From: JANYHY01 sp043784605
GTDB lineage: Bacteria; Myxococcota_A; Polyangia; Polyangiales; Polyangiaceae
Direction: 5' to 3'
NCBI GenBank assembly: GCA_043784605.1
Contig: JAYVYD010000252.1
Coordinates: 1 to 12,477, forward strand
Length of the DNA: 12,477 bases
Each line of letters begins with the position of its first letter. Within the stretch, counting starts at the first letter, position 1. The position numbers were made by a program, and so were the translations under genes. Shown piece by piece: positions 1 through 5,956 of the stretch. Under the pieces are notes generated by a model, which did not search any database, was not told where the DNA came from, and was given only the letters and a program-made list of their open reading frames with translations.

Positions 1-2
1 AG

Positions 3-1271
3 GCCGAGCAGAAGCTGCGCAGCGAGGTGGGCCGCCTCGTTCCCTTGAAGCGAAATAAGCCTGACCTCGTGATCGTCGTCGCCGGCTGCGTTGCGCAACA
101 AGAGGGTGAGGCGCTTCTCGCTCGAGTAGAAGACTTGGACCTCATCATCGGGCCGGACAATCTCGCGGAGCTGCCTGCGCTCTTGCTCGCGCAGCGCCAG
201 GGCGCGCCGCCGCTCGCGCGCACGGTGTTCGACGTGGACGCGCCGCGCTTCCTCTCGGCGCGGCCCGAGCCCGGTAAGGCGCCGGTGAGCGCGTTCGTCA
301 CGACCATGAAGGGCTGCGACGAGCGGTGCTCGTTCTGCGTGGTCCCTTACACACGCGGGCCCGAGCGGTACCGTCCGGCGGCGGACATCGTCGAGGAGTG
401 TGTGCGGTGGGTGGAGGCCGGCGCGCGCGAGGTGATGCTCCTCGGCCAGACGGTAGACAGCTTCAAGGACCCCACCTTGCCTGCTCCCGAGAGCGACGAT
501 CCTGACGAGAGTCAGTTCCCTCACCTCTTGCGCGCGATCGCGGCGCGCGTCCCGGGCCTCGTTCGCCTCCGTTACACGAGCCCGCACCCGCGCCACGCGA
601 CGGCGTCGCTCGCCCGCGCGCACGCAGAGCTCGATGTGCTCGCACACCACATCCACATGCCGGTCCAGTCCGGCAGCGACCGCATGCTCAAGCGGATGAT
701 CCGCCGCTACAAGCGTGCAGAATACATCGAGCGCGTCTCGCGGCTCCGATCGGCCCGATCGGACATGACCCTGTCGACCGACGTGATCGTCGGGTTCCCC
801 GGAGAGACCGACGAAGACTTCGAGGCCACGCTCTCGCTCGTGCGCGAGGTGGGCTTCACGTCGCTCTTCGGCTTCAAGTTCTCGCCGCGACCGCTCACGC
901 CTGCACTGAAGCTGATCGATGACGTGCCCGAGCAGCTCAAGTCCGAGCGGCTCGCTCACCTGTTCGAGCTCTCGGAGTCGCAAACGCAAGCGCACCTCCT
1001 CACGCTCGTCGGCAACGTCGAAGAGGTACTCGTCGAGGGCGCGAGCGAGCGCGCGCAGGGTCGCTTCGAGGGACGCACGTGCCGCAACGAGATCGTCCAC
1101 ATCGAAGGGGCCGAGGACCTCGACTTGGTCGGACGCCTGGTGACCGTCGACGTGGCGCGCGCGAATCGGCACTCGGTCGCGGGGACGTTGACGGCCGAGG
1201 CCAGACGCCACGCTCCCCGACGCGCTCTCGAGGCGAATCGCCCGGTACGCGTGCTGCCCGTGATTCTCTGA
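3..1271 (+). CDS. miaB: MiaB, tRNA-2-methylthio-N6-dimethylallyladenosine synthase (5' partial)
   Basis: Radical-SAM methylthiotransferase that adds the 2-methylthio group to i6A37 of tRNAs reading UNN codons, in the cytoplasm. The frame is open to the window edge, and the residues before the GTG at 27 (AEQKLRSE) already match the family, so the true start lies upstream. Visible parts: the end of the N-terminal UPF0004 domain, with its last cluster cysteine in VAGCVAQQEG (codon at 87); the radical-SAM CxxxCxxC (codons 315, 327, 336) followed by VVPYTRG; the LLGQTVDS and HMPVQSGSD blocks; STDVIVGFPGETDEDFE; and a C-terminal TRAM domain from about 1005 to 1200. The VPYTRG signature favours MiaB over RimO or MtaB. 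One small oddity is GPERYR where most MiaB proteins have GRERSR. The C-terminal tail after the TRAM domain is Arg/Ala-rich and not conserved. The next gene lies 114 bases downstream. Confidence 0.95.
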   Translation, partial: AEQKLRSEVGRLVPLKRNKPDLVIVVAGCVAQQEGEALLARVEDLDLIIGPDNLAELPALLLAQRQGAPPLARTVFDVDAPRFLSARPEPGKAPVSAFVTTMKGCDERCSFCVVPYTRGPERYRPAADIVEECVRWVEAGAREVMLLGQTVDSFKDPTLPAPESDDPDESQFPHLLRAIAARVPGLVRLRYTSPHPRHATASLARAHAELDVLAHHIHMPVQSGSDRMLKRMIRRYKRAEYIERVSRLRSARSDMTLSTDVIVGFPGETDEDFEATLSLVREVGFTSLFGFKFSPRPLTPALKLIDDVPEQLKSERLAHLFELSESQTQAHLLTLVGNVEEVLVEGASERAQGRFEGRTCRNEIVHIEGAEDLDLVGRLVTVDVARANRHSVAGTLTAEARRHAPRRALEANRPVRVLPVIL

Positions 1272-1385
1272 CGAGATTGCGCTTTTCTTACGACCGATCG
1301 TGAATATCTTCATTCCTGCCTTCGTCAGGAGCGGGTATCTTCCGCACACACTTTTCGTCTCCCTTGGCCGGGAATAAGAGGACTC

Positions 1386-1838
1386 ATGAGGACCAACTTT
1401 CATTCGCTCGTCATCGGATCATGTGTAGTCGCCGCCGCCACTATGGTGCTTGGCTGCAGCGCGATTCGCGTCGTAAAAGCAAGCAAGTCCGGCGGCGAGA
1501 TCGCGCTGATCGGCGATCGTGAGGCCGCGATGGAGAAGGCGCGCTTGGAAATGGCGAACACCTGCGGCGGCCCGCAGAACTACGACATCATGGAAGAGGG
1601 TGAGACCGTCGTCGGCACACACACGACCGCGTCCGAGCAGACCGAGGCCGGACACAGCTGGACCGGAGCGCCGGCCACGCGTACGACTGGCTCGCAAGAC
1701 ACCGTGCAGAAGACCGAGTGGCGCGTGAAGTACGCCTGCAAGGGCGTGCCCCAACCCGTGCCCGCAGGCGCACCGGCACCTGCCCCCGCGCCCATGCCGC
1801 AAGCGCGCGTCATCCACGAAGTCGTCGTCTACTATTGA
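1386..1838 (+). CDS. Small secreted lipoprotein of unknown function
   Basis: A 150-residue protein that I do not recognise as a named family. An N-terminal signal peptide ends in a lipobox (VLGC, Cys24), so it is predicted to be a lipoprotein of the inner or outer membrane. The mature part has an acidic and amphipathic stretch at 40-60, two further cysteines (Cys60 and Cys118) that could form a disulfide, a Thr/Ser-rich middle, and a Pro/Ala-rich segment at 121-138 before a hydrophobic end (VIHEVVVYY). The ATG at 1386 is chosen because AGAGGA (1377-1382) lies just upstream and the signal peptide begins there. It sits 114 bases after miaB and converges on the rlpA-like gene with only 14 bases between the two stop codons. 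No hairpin with a T-run is visible in that gap. Real gene: fairly sure. Function: unknown. Confidence 0.8.
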   Translation: MRTNFHSLVIGSCVVAAATMVLGCSAIRVVKASKSGGEIALIGDREAAMEKARLEMANTCGGPQNYDIMEEGETVVGTHTTASEQTEAGHSWTGAPATRTTGSQDTVQKTEWRVKYACKGVPQPVPAGAPAPAPAPMPQARVIHEVVVYY

Positions 1839-1852
1839 GGATCTCCTGAGTT

Positions 1853-2395
1853 TTACGGGCCGGCGACGATCCTGATTTCAACGGGGACGACGCCGGCCCT
1901 CACCATTTGGAGATCGTCCGCGGCGGCGCGTGACACGTCAATGATCCAGCTCGGGGGTCCGAAGGGGCCGCGATCGTTGATGCGCACGCGCACTCGGCGT
2001 CCGTTGTCCGTTCGCAAGACCTCGACCCAAGTGCCGAGTTTTAGCGTCTTGTGAGCCGCGGTCATCCTGGCGGGGTCGAAGCGCTCGCCGCTCGCGGTTC
2101 TGTGACCCGCAAGGGCCGCGCCGTACCAAGTCGCGTGACCGACCTGCCACGGACCGCCGTTGGCCAGTGGAGGCGGTGGCTGATCTCGAACAGTCGGGAG
2201 GCCGATGGTTGCCACAGGAGCAACGACCCACACCTCCTGCGGCATCGCGTTCGACCGTGGATAGCTGGGCGGTGCCGCAACCTCTGTGCGGCAGGCCGTG
2301 AGAAAAAACAGGGTCGCAAAAAGACCAGGAAGGTCAAAAGGTGATCGGGGTTCACCCCTCAAACCCCTTCCTGAGCTTCTGATCTTGTTGTTCAT
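1853..2395 (-). CDS. RlpA-like double-psi beta-barrel lipoprotein (septal or peptidoglycan lytic transglycosylase family)
   Basis: RlpA proteins are outer-membrane lipoproteins; the Pseudomonas aeruginosa enzyme is a lytic transglycosylase acting on glycan strands stripped of peptides. This 180-residue protein has a leader ending in a lipobox (LTAC, Cys35), a Pro-rich linker (about 40-80), then a DPBB domain (about 86-177). Family blocks visible are ATWYG, AGHRTASGERFD, MTAAHKTLKLGT, VRINDRGPFG and IIDVSRAAA. His115 and Asp141 correspond to the conserved His and Asp required for activity in the Pseudomonas enzyme. No SPOR domain is present, so septal targeting cannot be assumed. The start is uncertain: the ATG at 2395 has AAAGGA directly against it, while a TTG at 2362 (12th codon) has AGGA six bases upstream and still leaves a signal peptide. 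It begins 10 bases after the kinase stop, so it is the last gene of the two-component operon. Confidence 0.88.
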   Translation of the reverse strand: MNNKIRSSGRGLRGEPRSPFDLPGLFATLFFLTACRTEVAAPPSYPRSNAMPQEVWVVAPVATIGLPTVRDQPPPPLANGGPWQVGHATWYGAALAGHRTASGERFDPARMTAAHKTLKLGTWVEVLRTDNGRRVRVRINDRGPFGPPSWIIDVSRAAADDLQMVRAGVVPVEIRIVAGP

Positions 2396-2405
2396 TCCTT
2401 TGCTT

Positions 2406-3458
2406 TTAGCGGGCGAGCTCGAAGCCGACGCGAGCGCCGGTCGGCTCGAGGTTCTTGGCGTACGCGCGGCCTCCGTGCGCCTCGGCGATGCGCCGAACGA
2501 GGGCGAGCCCGAAGCCAGTGCCTGTCGTCTTCTCGTCGCGCCCCCTGCCCTTGCGAAAAGGTTCGAACGCGCGCGCGTCCTCCCCGGCGGCGAACCCGCT
2601 GCCTGCATCGTCGACCTCGAAGAACACGCGTCCGCTTCGCTCGCCGAGCGTCACCTGCACGACGCCTGCGCCGTGTCGCTTCGCGTTCTCGATGAGGTTG
2701 CCCATCGCGCGCACGACCAACGTCGCGTCACCGCGCGCCTGCGGCTCGCCTAGGATGGCGAGCTTGCTCGCGTCTACGCCGCCGCGGGAAACGGCCTGCT
2801 CGGCGAGCTCTCTCAGATCGAGCTCGCGCGGAGAGAGCGCGGAGAAGTCGATGCGCGCGGCCGCGAGGAGCTCACCGACGAGTGTGTCGATTTCGACGAT
2901 CTCGCGATCGATCTCGTCGAGCGGCTTGCTGAGCGCGCCCTCGGACTTGCCGAGCTCCACGAGCAAGCGCATGCGTGCGAGCGGCGTTCTGATTTCGTGG
3001 GAGACGGCGGCCAGCAGCGCGCGCTGATCGGCGAGTTGCTTCTCGATGCGATCGGCCATGTCGTTGATCGTCTCGCCGATCACGCGCGACTCTTTGCTGG
3101 TGCGAGCGAGCGAGAATCGAGCGTGGAGATCGCCTGCGCCGATCGCGCGCGCCACGCGCTCGAGCTCCACGAACGGGTACGCGAGGCGATGGGCGATCGC
3201 TCCGGCCGCGCTCCAGAGCACGGCGAAGGTGACCGCCAGCGGGATCAAGAGCGGCTTGATTCCGTGCACGTGACCCCCGTCGCTGCCAAAGCGAAACACC
3301 CAGCCGACAGCGACGCCGCTCACCACCATCGCGACGGCCATCCACGAGAAGATGCGCCTGCGGAGGCGCCAGTGAAAATACCAACGGCGCCAGACCTCGC
3401 GCGGTGGGTCCCAGTGCCCGTGGGGTCCCGGCGGACCGTAGTGGCGCCGGCGTGGCAT
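2406..3458 (-). CDS. Membrane sensor histidine kinase (HAMP-HisKA-HATPase_c)
   Basis: Partner kinase of the response regulator just upstream, three bases away, with AAGGAAGAGGG ending at the regulator's stop serving as ribosome binding site. The 350 residues comprise: a His/Pro-rich cytoplasmic N-terminus (5-20); TM1 about 37-55; a very short outside loop (about 56-68, containing GGHVHG); TM2 about 69-89; HAMP about 90-143; the HisKA H-box AAVSHEIRTPLARM with phospho-acceptor His154; the N-box NLIENAKRHG (254-263); the G1 box DDAGSG (283-288); the F-box FEPFRKG; and the G2 box GTGFGLAL (313-320). All catalytic boxes are intact. The outside loop is too short for a folded sensor domain, so sensing is likely through the membrane or a partner protein. 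The His residues may bind metal, but that is inference. The family resembles CpxA/RstB-type kinases; the exact signal is unknown. Confidence 0.93.
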   Translation of the reverse strand: MPRRRHYGPPGPHGHWDPPREVWRRWYFHWRLRRRIFSWMAVAMVVSGVAVGWVFRFGSDGGHVHGIKPLLIPLAVTFAVLWSAAGAIAHRLAYPFVELERVARAIGAGDLHARFSLARTSKESRVIGETINDMADRIEKQLADQRALLAAVSHEIRTPLARMRLLVELGKSEGALSKPLDEIDREIVEIDTLVGELLAAARIDFSALSPRELDLRELAEQAVSRGGVDASKLAILGEPQARGDATLVVRAMGNLIENAKRHGAGVVQVTLGERSGRVFFEVDDAGSGFAAGEDARAFEPFRKGRGRDEKTTGTGFGLALVRRIAEAHGGRAYAKNLEPTGARVGFELAR

Positions 3459-3461
3459 GTT

Positions 3462-4136
3462 TCAGCCCTCTTCCTTCGCGAGTACGTAACCAACGCCGCG
3501 CACCGTCTTGATCATCTTGGACGCGCGCTCACCGAGTTTCTGCCGCAAGTGCGAGATGTGCACGTCTACGGTTCGCTCGCCGACGCTCACGTCTCCTCTG
3601 CCCGCTTCGCTCAATAGAGAGTCGCGCGCGACCACGCGACCTGCCTTCTTCGCGAGCGCCGCGAGGATGTCGAACTCGATTCCGGTGAGCTCGACCCGCT
3701 GCTCGCTCGCGGTCACCTCGCGGCTCGCGAGATCGATGACGACGTCGCCGAACGCGAGCCTCTCTCGAGGCGCCTCCGGCTGCGCTCGCCGTACCACCGC
3801 TCGCACGCGCGCCAACAGCTCGCGCGGAGAGAACGGCTTGGCGATGTAGTCGTCCGCGCCGAGCTCGAGGCCGACGACGCGATCGGTCTCGTCTCCCTTG
3901 GCCGTCAGCATGAGCACGGGGACCCTCGATTTCTGACGGATCCGCTTGCACACCTCGAGGCCGTCGATGCCGGGCATCATCACGTCGAGCAGCACCGCGT
4001 CGAACGCGCCGGCATCGAGCGCCGCGAGCCCCTTCTCGCCGTCCGGCGCGCCGGTCACCCGGACGCCGTTCTGCTGAAGGTAGCTCGCGAGCAGCTCGAA
4101 GAGCCGCGCGTCGTCGTCGATCACGAGCACGTGCAT
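3462..4136 (-). CDS. OmpR/PhoB-class response regulator, CpxR/RstA-like
   Basis: DNA-binding regulator phosphorylated by the adjacent kinase. The 224 residues comprise a receiver domain (about 1-115) with acidic pocket Asp7/Asp8, phospho-acceptor Asp51 in LLDVMMPGIDG, the Thr78 switch residue in LTAKG and Lys100 in AKPFSPREL. A winged-helix trans-reg domain follows (about 127-221), with ELTGIEFDILAAL, RTVDVHISHLRQKL and the closing TVRGVGYVL. The VDVHISHLRQKL recognition-helix region is of the kind seen in CpxR and RstA. The start at the ATG of MHVLVIDDD is where the family begins. A longer open frame upstream has no family similarity and would overlap the microprotein gene. No good ribosome binding site is visible before this ATG, so translation may be coupled to the microprotein gene, whose stop is 22 bases upstream. 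It probably controls its own operon. Confidence 0.95.
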   Translation of the reverse strand: MHVLVIDDDARLFELLASYLQQNGVRVTGAPDGEKGLAALDAGAFDAVLLDVMMPGIDGLEVCKRIRQKSRVPVLMLTAKGDETDRVVGLELGADDYIAKPFSPRELLARVRAVVRRAQPEAPRERLAFGDVVIDLASREVTASEQRVELTGIEFDILAALAKKAGRVVARDSLLSEAGRGDVSVGERTVDVHISHLRQKLGERASKMIKTVRGVGYVLAKEEG

Positions 4137-4158
4137 CGACGCGAGCGTACTACGAGTG

Positions 4159-4332
4159 TCAGCGTTCGCTGTCAGCTGCGCGTGCATGGTCCGTACAATC
4201 TGAACGCTGCTCGGTAGCGGCGCTTTCGCGCCATTGTTCGCCGCCGCTGCACGCGCGGAGGTGATGAAACCCGGACGCGAAGCCACCGACCGCGCCGACC
4301 GCAAAGAGAGCCATGATGATTCTTCGTCGCAT
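4159..4332 (-). CDS. Single-helix membrane microprotein (57 residues)
   Basis: A small gene that is easily missed. The ATG at 4332 is preceded by a near-perfect ribosome binding site, GAGGAGG at 4339-4345 with a 6-base spacer, which overlaps the stop codon of the Spy-like gene. The product starts MRRRIIMALFAVG, has one hydrophobic helix (about 5-22) after an Arg cluster, then HHLRAC and a polar C-terminal tail (about 29-57) with a second cysteine at 46. By the positive-inside rule the tail would be outside the cytoplasm if the helix stays anchored, or the helix could be a signal peptide. Third-position GC falls in the tail codons, so the C-terminus may be under weak constraint. Its place between a CpxP/Spy-like protein and a regulator-kinase pair suggests a role in signalling or in modulating the kinase, but that is inference. 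No family is recognised. Confidence 0.65.
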   Translation of the reverse strand: MRRRIIMALFAVGAVGGFASGFHHLRACSGGEQWRESAATEQRSDCTDHARAADSER

Positions 4333-4338
4333 GGTCGT

Positions 4339-4345
4339 CCTCCTC
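4339..4345 (-). promoter_or_regulatory. Strong ribosome binding site of the microprotein gene
   Basis: On the minus strand GAGGAGG lies six bases before the ATG at 4332 and overlaps the TGA of the upstream gene. It is the strongest Shine-Dalgarno in the window and the main reason for calling the microprotein real. Confidence 0.75.
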
Positions 4346-4904
4346 ACATCCACGCCGAGTTGCGATGACCGCCCGAGAATCCGCCTGCGCCGCGAGCGCG
4401 CAGCCAGTCCGAGAGGATCTGCCGCTGGCGAACGTCGAGCGCCTCGTGGATCTTGCGCATCGACTCCACCACCTGGACACGCACCTTGGCGAACGACGCG
4501 TCCGCCTTGCCGCTCAGGCCTTCTGCCGCCGTCGCGTCGAACGTCTCGCCCGTGAGCAAGACCGCGAGCTCCGTCGTATCCACCCACTCACCGCGCGCTT
4601 GTCGCATCGTGGACCAAACGTCCTCGAGCGCCGCCGCGATCACCTTCTCTTGTCCGGGCGTCGTCTCCAAGCGCTCGAACAGACCGCGCAGGAACATGTT
4701 CCGACCGACGCCGAAGCCGCCTCCGCCGCCCCATCGCCCGCGACCGCCGCCCTGGTGATGATGCCCGCCCCAACCGTGGCCGTAGCCTTGACCGCCACTG
4801 TTGCAGCCGCCGCCACCGTGATGACGCCAACCGTAACCCCTGCCCATCCGCGCCACCTTGAAGAGGCCAATGAGGCACGCCGTACCGAATAGAATTCCCA
4901 ACAT
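4344..4904 (-). CDS. Spy/CpxP-like envelope protein with Gly/His-rich insert (periplasmic heavy-metal-sensor type)
   Basis: First gene of the five-gene minus-strand operon, 186 residues. A hydrophobic N-terminal segment (about 2-17) is a signal anchor or signal peptide. Residues 21-66 are extremely Gly/His/Trp/Tyr-rich (including GHGWGGHHHQGGG), a likely metal-binding or flexible linker. Residues 70-172 are helical, with two LTxxQ-like spots, TTPGQEKVI (81-89) and LDVRQRQIL (156-164). Such paired motifs mark the Spy/CpxP family of periplasmic chaperones and stress sensors, which bind misfolded protein or dampen the Cpx kinase. The ATG at 4904 is chosen for AGGAGA (4913-4918) with an 8-base spacer; a longer frame upstream lacks such a site. 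Next to a CpxR/CpxA-like pair, a role as accessory sensor is reasonable. Family assignment rests on motif pattern and context, not on strong identity. Confidence 0.75.
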   Translation of the reverse strand: MLGILFGTACLIGLFKVARMGRGYGWRHHGGGGCNSGGQGYGHGWGGHHHQGGGRGRWGGGGGFGVGRNMFLRGLFERLETTPGQEKVIAAALEDVWSTMRQARGEWVDTTELAVLLTGETFDATAAEGLSGKADASFAKVRVQVVESMRKIHEALDVRQRQILSDWLRARGAGGFSGGHRNSAWM

Positions 4905-5042
4905 GGTTCTTGTCTCCTGTGCGCCGTTCTTCGACGCGACTTTCTGACCAAGAGCATGCAGACGGAGTGTTAAGCGCGCGCACGAGAACGGATGAAGAAA
5001 CGTTAATGGCGCGGCGCCCACGCGACGCTAAGGTGACGAGCT
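4905..5042. promoter_or_regulatory. Divergent promoter region between the stress operon and the Fe-S gene
   Basis: This 138-base gap must hold the promoter of the minus-strand operon and that of the plus-strand pair. It is less GC-rich than the genes. It contains two GTTAA copies (4969-4973 and 5002-5006) whose starts are 33 bases apart, about three helical turns. That could suit an OmpR-class regulator, but two pentamers are weak evidence. On the minus strand the ribosome site AGGAGA (4913-4918) serves the Spy-like gene. On the plus strand AAGGTG (5030-5035) serves the GTG at 5043. No convincing -35/-10 pair was found. Confidence 0.4.
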
Positions 5043-5474
5043 GTGGAACGATTGCACGCACTATTCATCCTCGCGTGGGCACTCTTGCGGAGCTTGTTCG
5101 CCCCCATCGTCGGGGCGCGAAGAGGGCTCGCTGCCTTTCGCGCGAGCTACGCCAAAGACCGACTCCCTGCGGTCCACCCCGACGAGCGGCGCGTGCTGCC
5201 GACCTTCTCGGGATGCATCGCGTGTGGCATGTGCGACGAGGGCTCTGCCGCGCTCGTCGTTCGAACCCACGGCAAGTTCGCCGGCGTGATGGACCTCATG
5301 CTCGCGTCGTCGCGGAGCATGCCTGACTACGACGCCGCGGCTGCGTCGTTCGAGGCGATCGAGGACGCCGAACTCGCGAAGCTCGAGCGCCGGTGTCCCA
5401 CGCGCGTGCCGATGCGTGCCGTGAAGGCGTTCGTCCTGGCGAAGGCCGCCGAGCTCGACAAAGCCGCCGAGTGA
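5043..5474 (+). CDS. Membrane-anchored protein with a split four-Cys [4Fe-4S]-type motif
   Basis: A 143-residue protein starting at GTG, with AAGGTG seven bases upstream. The N-terminus has a hydrophobic helix (about 5-23) that probably anchors it to the membrane. It then carries GCIACGMC (Cys58, Cys61, Cys64) and, after a 53-residue interval, CPTRVP (Cys118-Pro119). C-x2-C-x2-C with a distant Cys-Pro is the ligand pattern of one [4Fe-4S] cluster as in ferredoxin-like and HdrC/SdhB-like domains, but here the fourth ligand is far away, with a helical Ala/Glu-rich stretch (about 80-115) between. This suggests an electron-transfer or redox-sensing role; cluster binding is inferred, not shown. 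The stop overlaps the ATG of the next gene (TGATG), so the two are translationally coupled. It is divergent from the envelope-stress operon. Confidence 0.75.
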   Translation: MERLHALFILAWALLRSLFAPIVGARRGLAAFRASYAKDRLPAVHPDERRVLPTFSGCIACGMCDEGSAALVVRTHGKFAGVMDLMLASSRSMPDYDAAAASFEAIEDAELAKLERRCPTRVPMRAVKAFVLAKAAELDKAAE

Positions 5475-5836
5475 TGCTCGTCGACGAGCGAAGCCGCGAC
5501 GATCGACTCGAGCGCGTCGAGCTCTCGCTGGAAGATGGTCTCGTGGCGATGTACTTGGATCATACATGCATCGGCGCGCTGCCGATCGACGCGGTCATTC
5601 AGGTGATGCGTCGGTATGGCAGGCCGCTGGAGAGCGACGTCGTCATCCCGGACGGTGGCTTGCAGCTGTCGCCGAACACACGGCTCACCATGTTGCGTTT
5701 TTTGGCTCGCTACGACGTCATCGGGCGGGACTGGTTGGTGCTGGTCACGCCCGACGACAACGTCGGTGAGCTCGCGGTTACCGTCGTCCCTGCCCTCGAG
5801 CATCTGGCTCGCAGGTTCCGTAACGTCGTTACGTAA
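5474..5836 (+). CDS. Unrecognised 120-residue protein coupled to the Fe-S-motif gene
   Basis: I do not recognise this family. The ATG at 5474 overlaps the TGA of the previous gene (TGATG), which fixes the start by coupling; no separate ribosome site is seen. The protein has no signal peptide or membrane helix and should be cytoplasmic. It alternates short strand-like segments (VELSLEDGLVAMYL, DWLVLVTP, AVTVV) with helices (DAVIQVMRRYG, NTRLTMLRFLARYD, ALEHLARRFRN), consistent with a compact alpha/beta fold. There is one cysteine (Cys32). Codon use is like the neighbours (high third-position GC). Its TAA stop lies inside the CGTAA repeat cluster, so the 3' end of the gene and the regulatory cluster upstream of the sigma gene share sequence. 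Confidence 0.75.
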   Translation: MLVDERSRDDRLERVELSLEDGLVAMYLDHTCIGALPIDAVIQVMRRYGRPLESDVVIPDGGLQLSPNTRLTMLRFLARYDVIGRDWLVLVTPDDNVGELAVTVVPALEHLARRFRNVVT

Positions 5837-5916
5837 CGCCGTAACAGTTCACCCCTAGACCACGGCTGCGTTACGGCCTGCGTAACAACCGATTCGTAGG
5901 TTCTTACGCATTTACG
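5819..5916. repeat. Cluster of eight CGTAA/TTACG half-sites, probable regulator-binding array
   Basis: CGTAA occurs at 5819-5823, 5832-5836, 5840-5844 and 5881-5885. TTACG occurs at 5829-5833, 5871-5875, 5904-5908 and 5912-5916. The first copies form a perfect 15-base palindrome, CGTAACGTCGTTACG (5819-5833). GTTACG-GCCTG-CGTAAC (5870-5886) is a second inverted pair with the opposite order of half-sites. Two direct pairs have an 8-base period (5832/5840 and 5904/5912). Such density in GC-rich DNA is far above expectation. The cluster ends about 25 bases before the sigma-54 type promoter and lies about 50 to 150 bases before the predicted transcription start, the usual place for an enhancer-binding activator. 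Which protein binds is unknown. Confidence 0.7.
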
Positions 5917-5940
5917 GGTCATTCCTTCCTCCTCGACACG

Positions 5941-5956
5941 TGGCACAACGGCTGCA
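5941..5956 (+). promoter_or_regulatory. Predicted sigma-54 (RpoN) promoter of the ECF sigma gene
   Basis: TGGCACAACGGCTGCA matches the -24/-12 consensus TGGCAC-N5-TTGCA at all defined bases except one (C for the first T of TTGCA), with GG and GC separated by exactly 10 bases. The start of transcription would be near 5967, giving a leader of about 38 bases to the ATG at 6005. Sigma-54 promoters need an enhancer-binding AAA+ activator, which fits the half-site cluster just upstream. Confidence 0.65.

Noticed and set aside
1314..1330. Small hairpin TCCTG-N7-CAGGA after miaB as a terminator
   Set aside because: Only five base pairs and no T-run follows, so it does not meet the pattern of an intrinsic terminator.
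1305..1342. Two TATCTTC copies (1305-1311 and 1336-1342) before the small lipoprotein gene
   Set aside because: Two heptamers 31 bases apart could be chance. No good -35/-10 promoter could be built around them.
1839..1873. AGGATC ... GATCCT inverted repeat between the convergent genes as a shared terminator
   Set aside because: The arms are six bases with a 24-base gap, one arm lies inside the RlpA-like gene, and no T-run follows on either strand.
2455..3617. Plus-strand open frames opposite the kinase and regulator
   Set aside because: Shadow frames of conserved two-component genes; composition is Ser/Arg/Ala-rich without recognisable domains.
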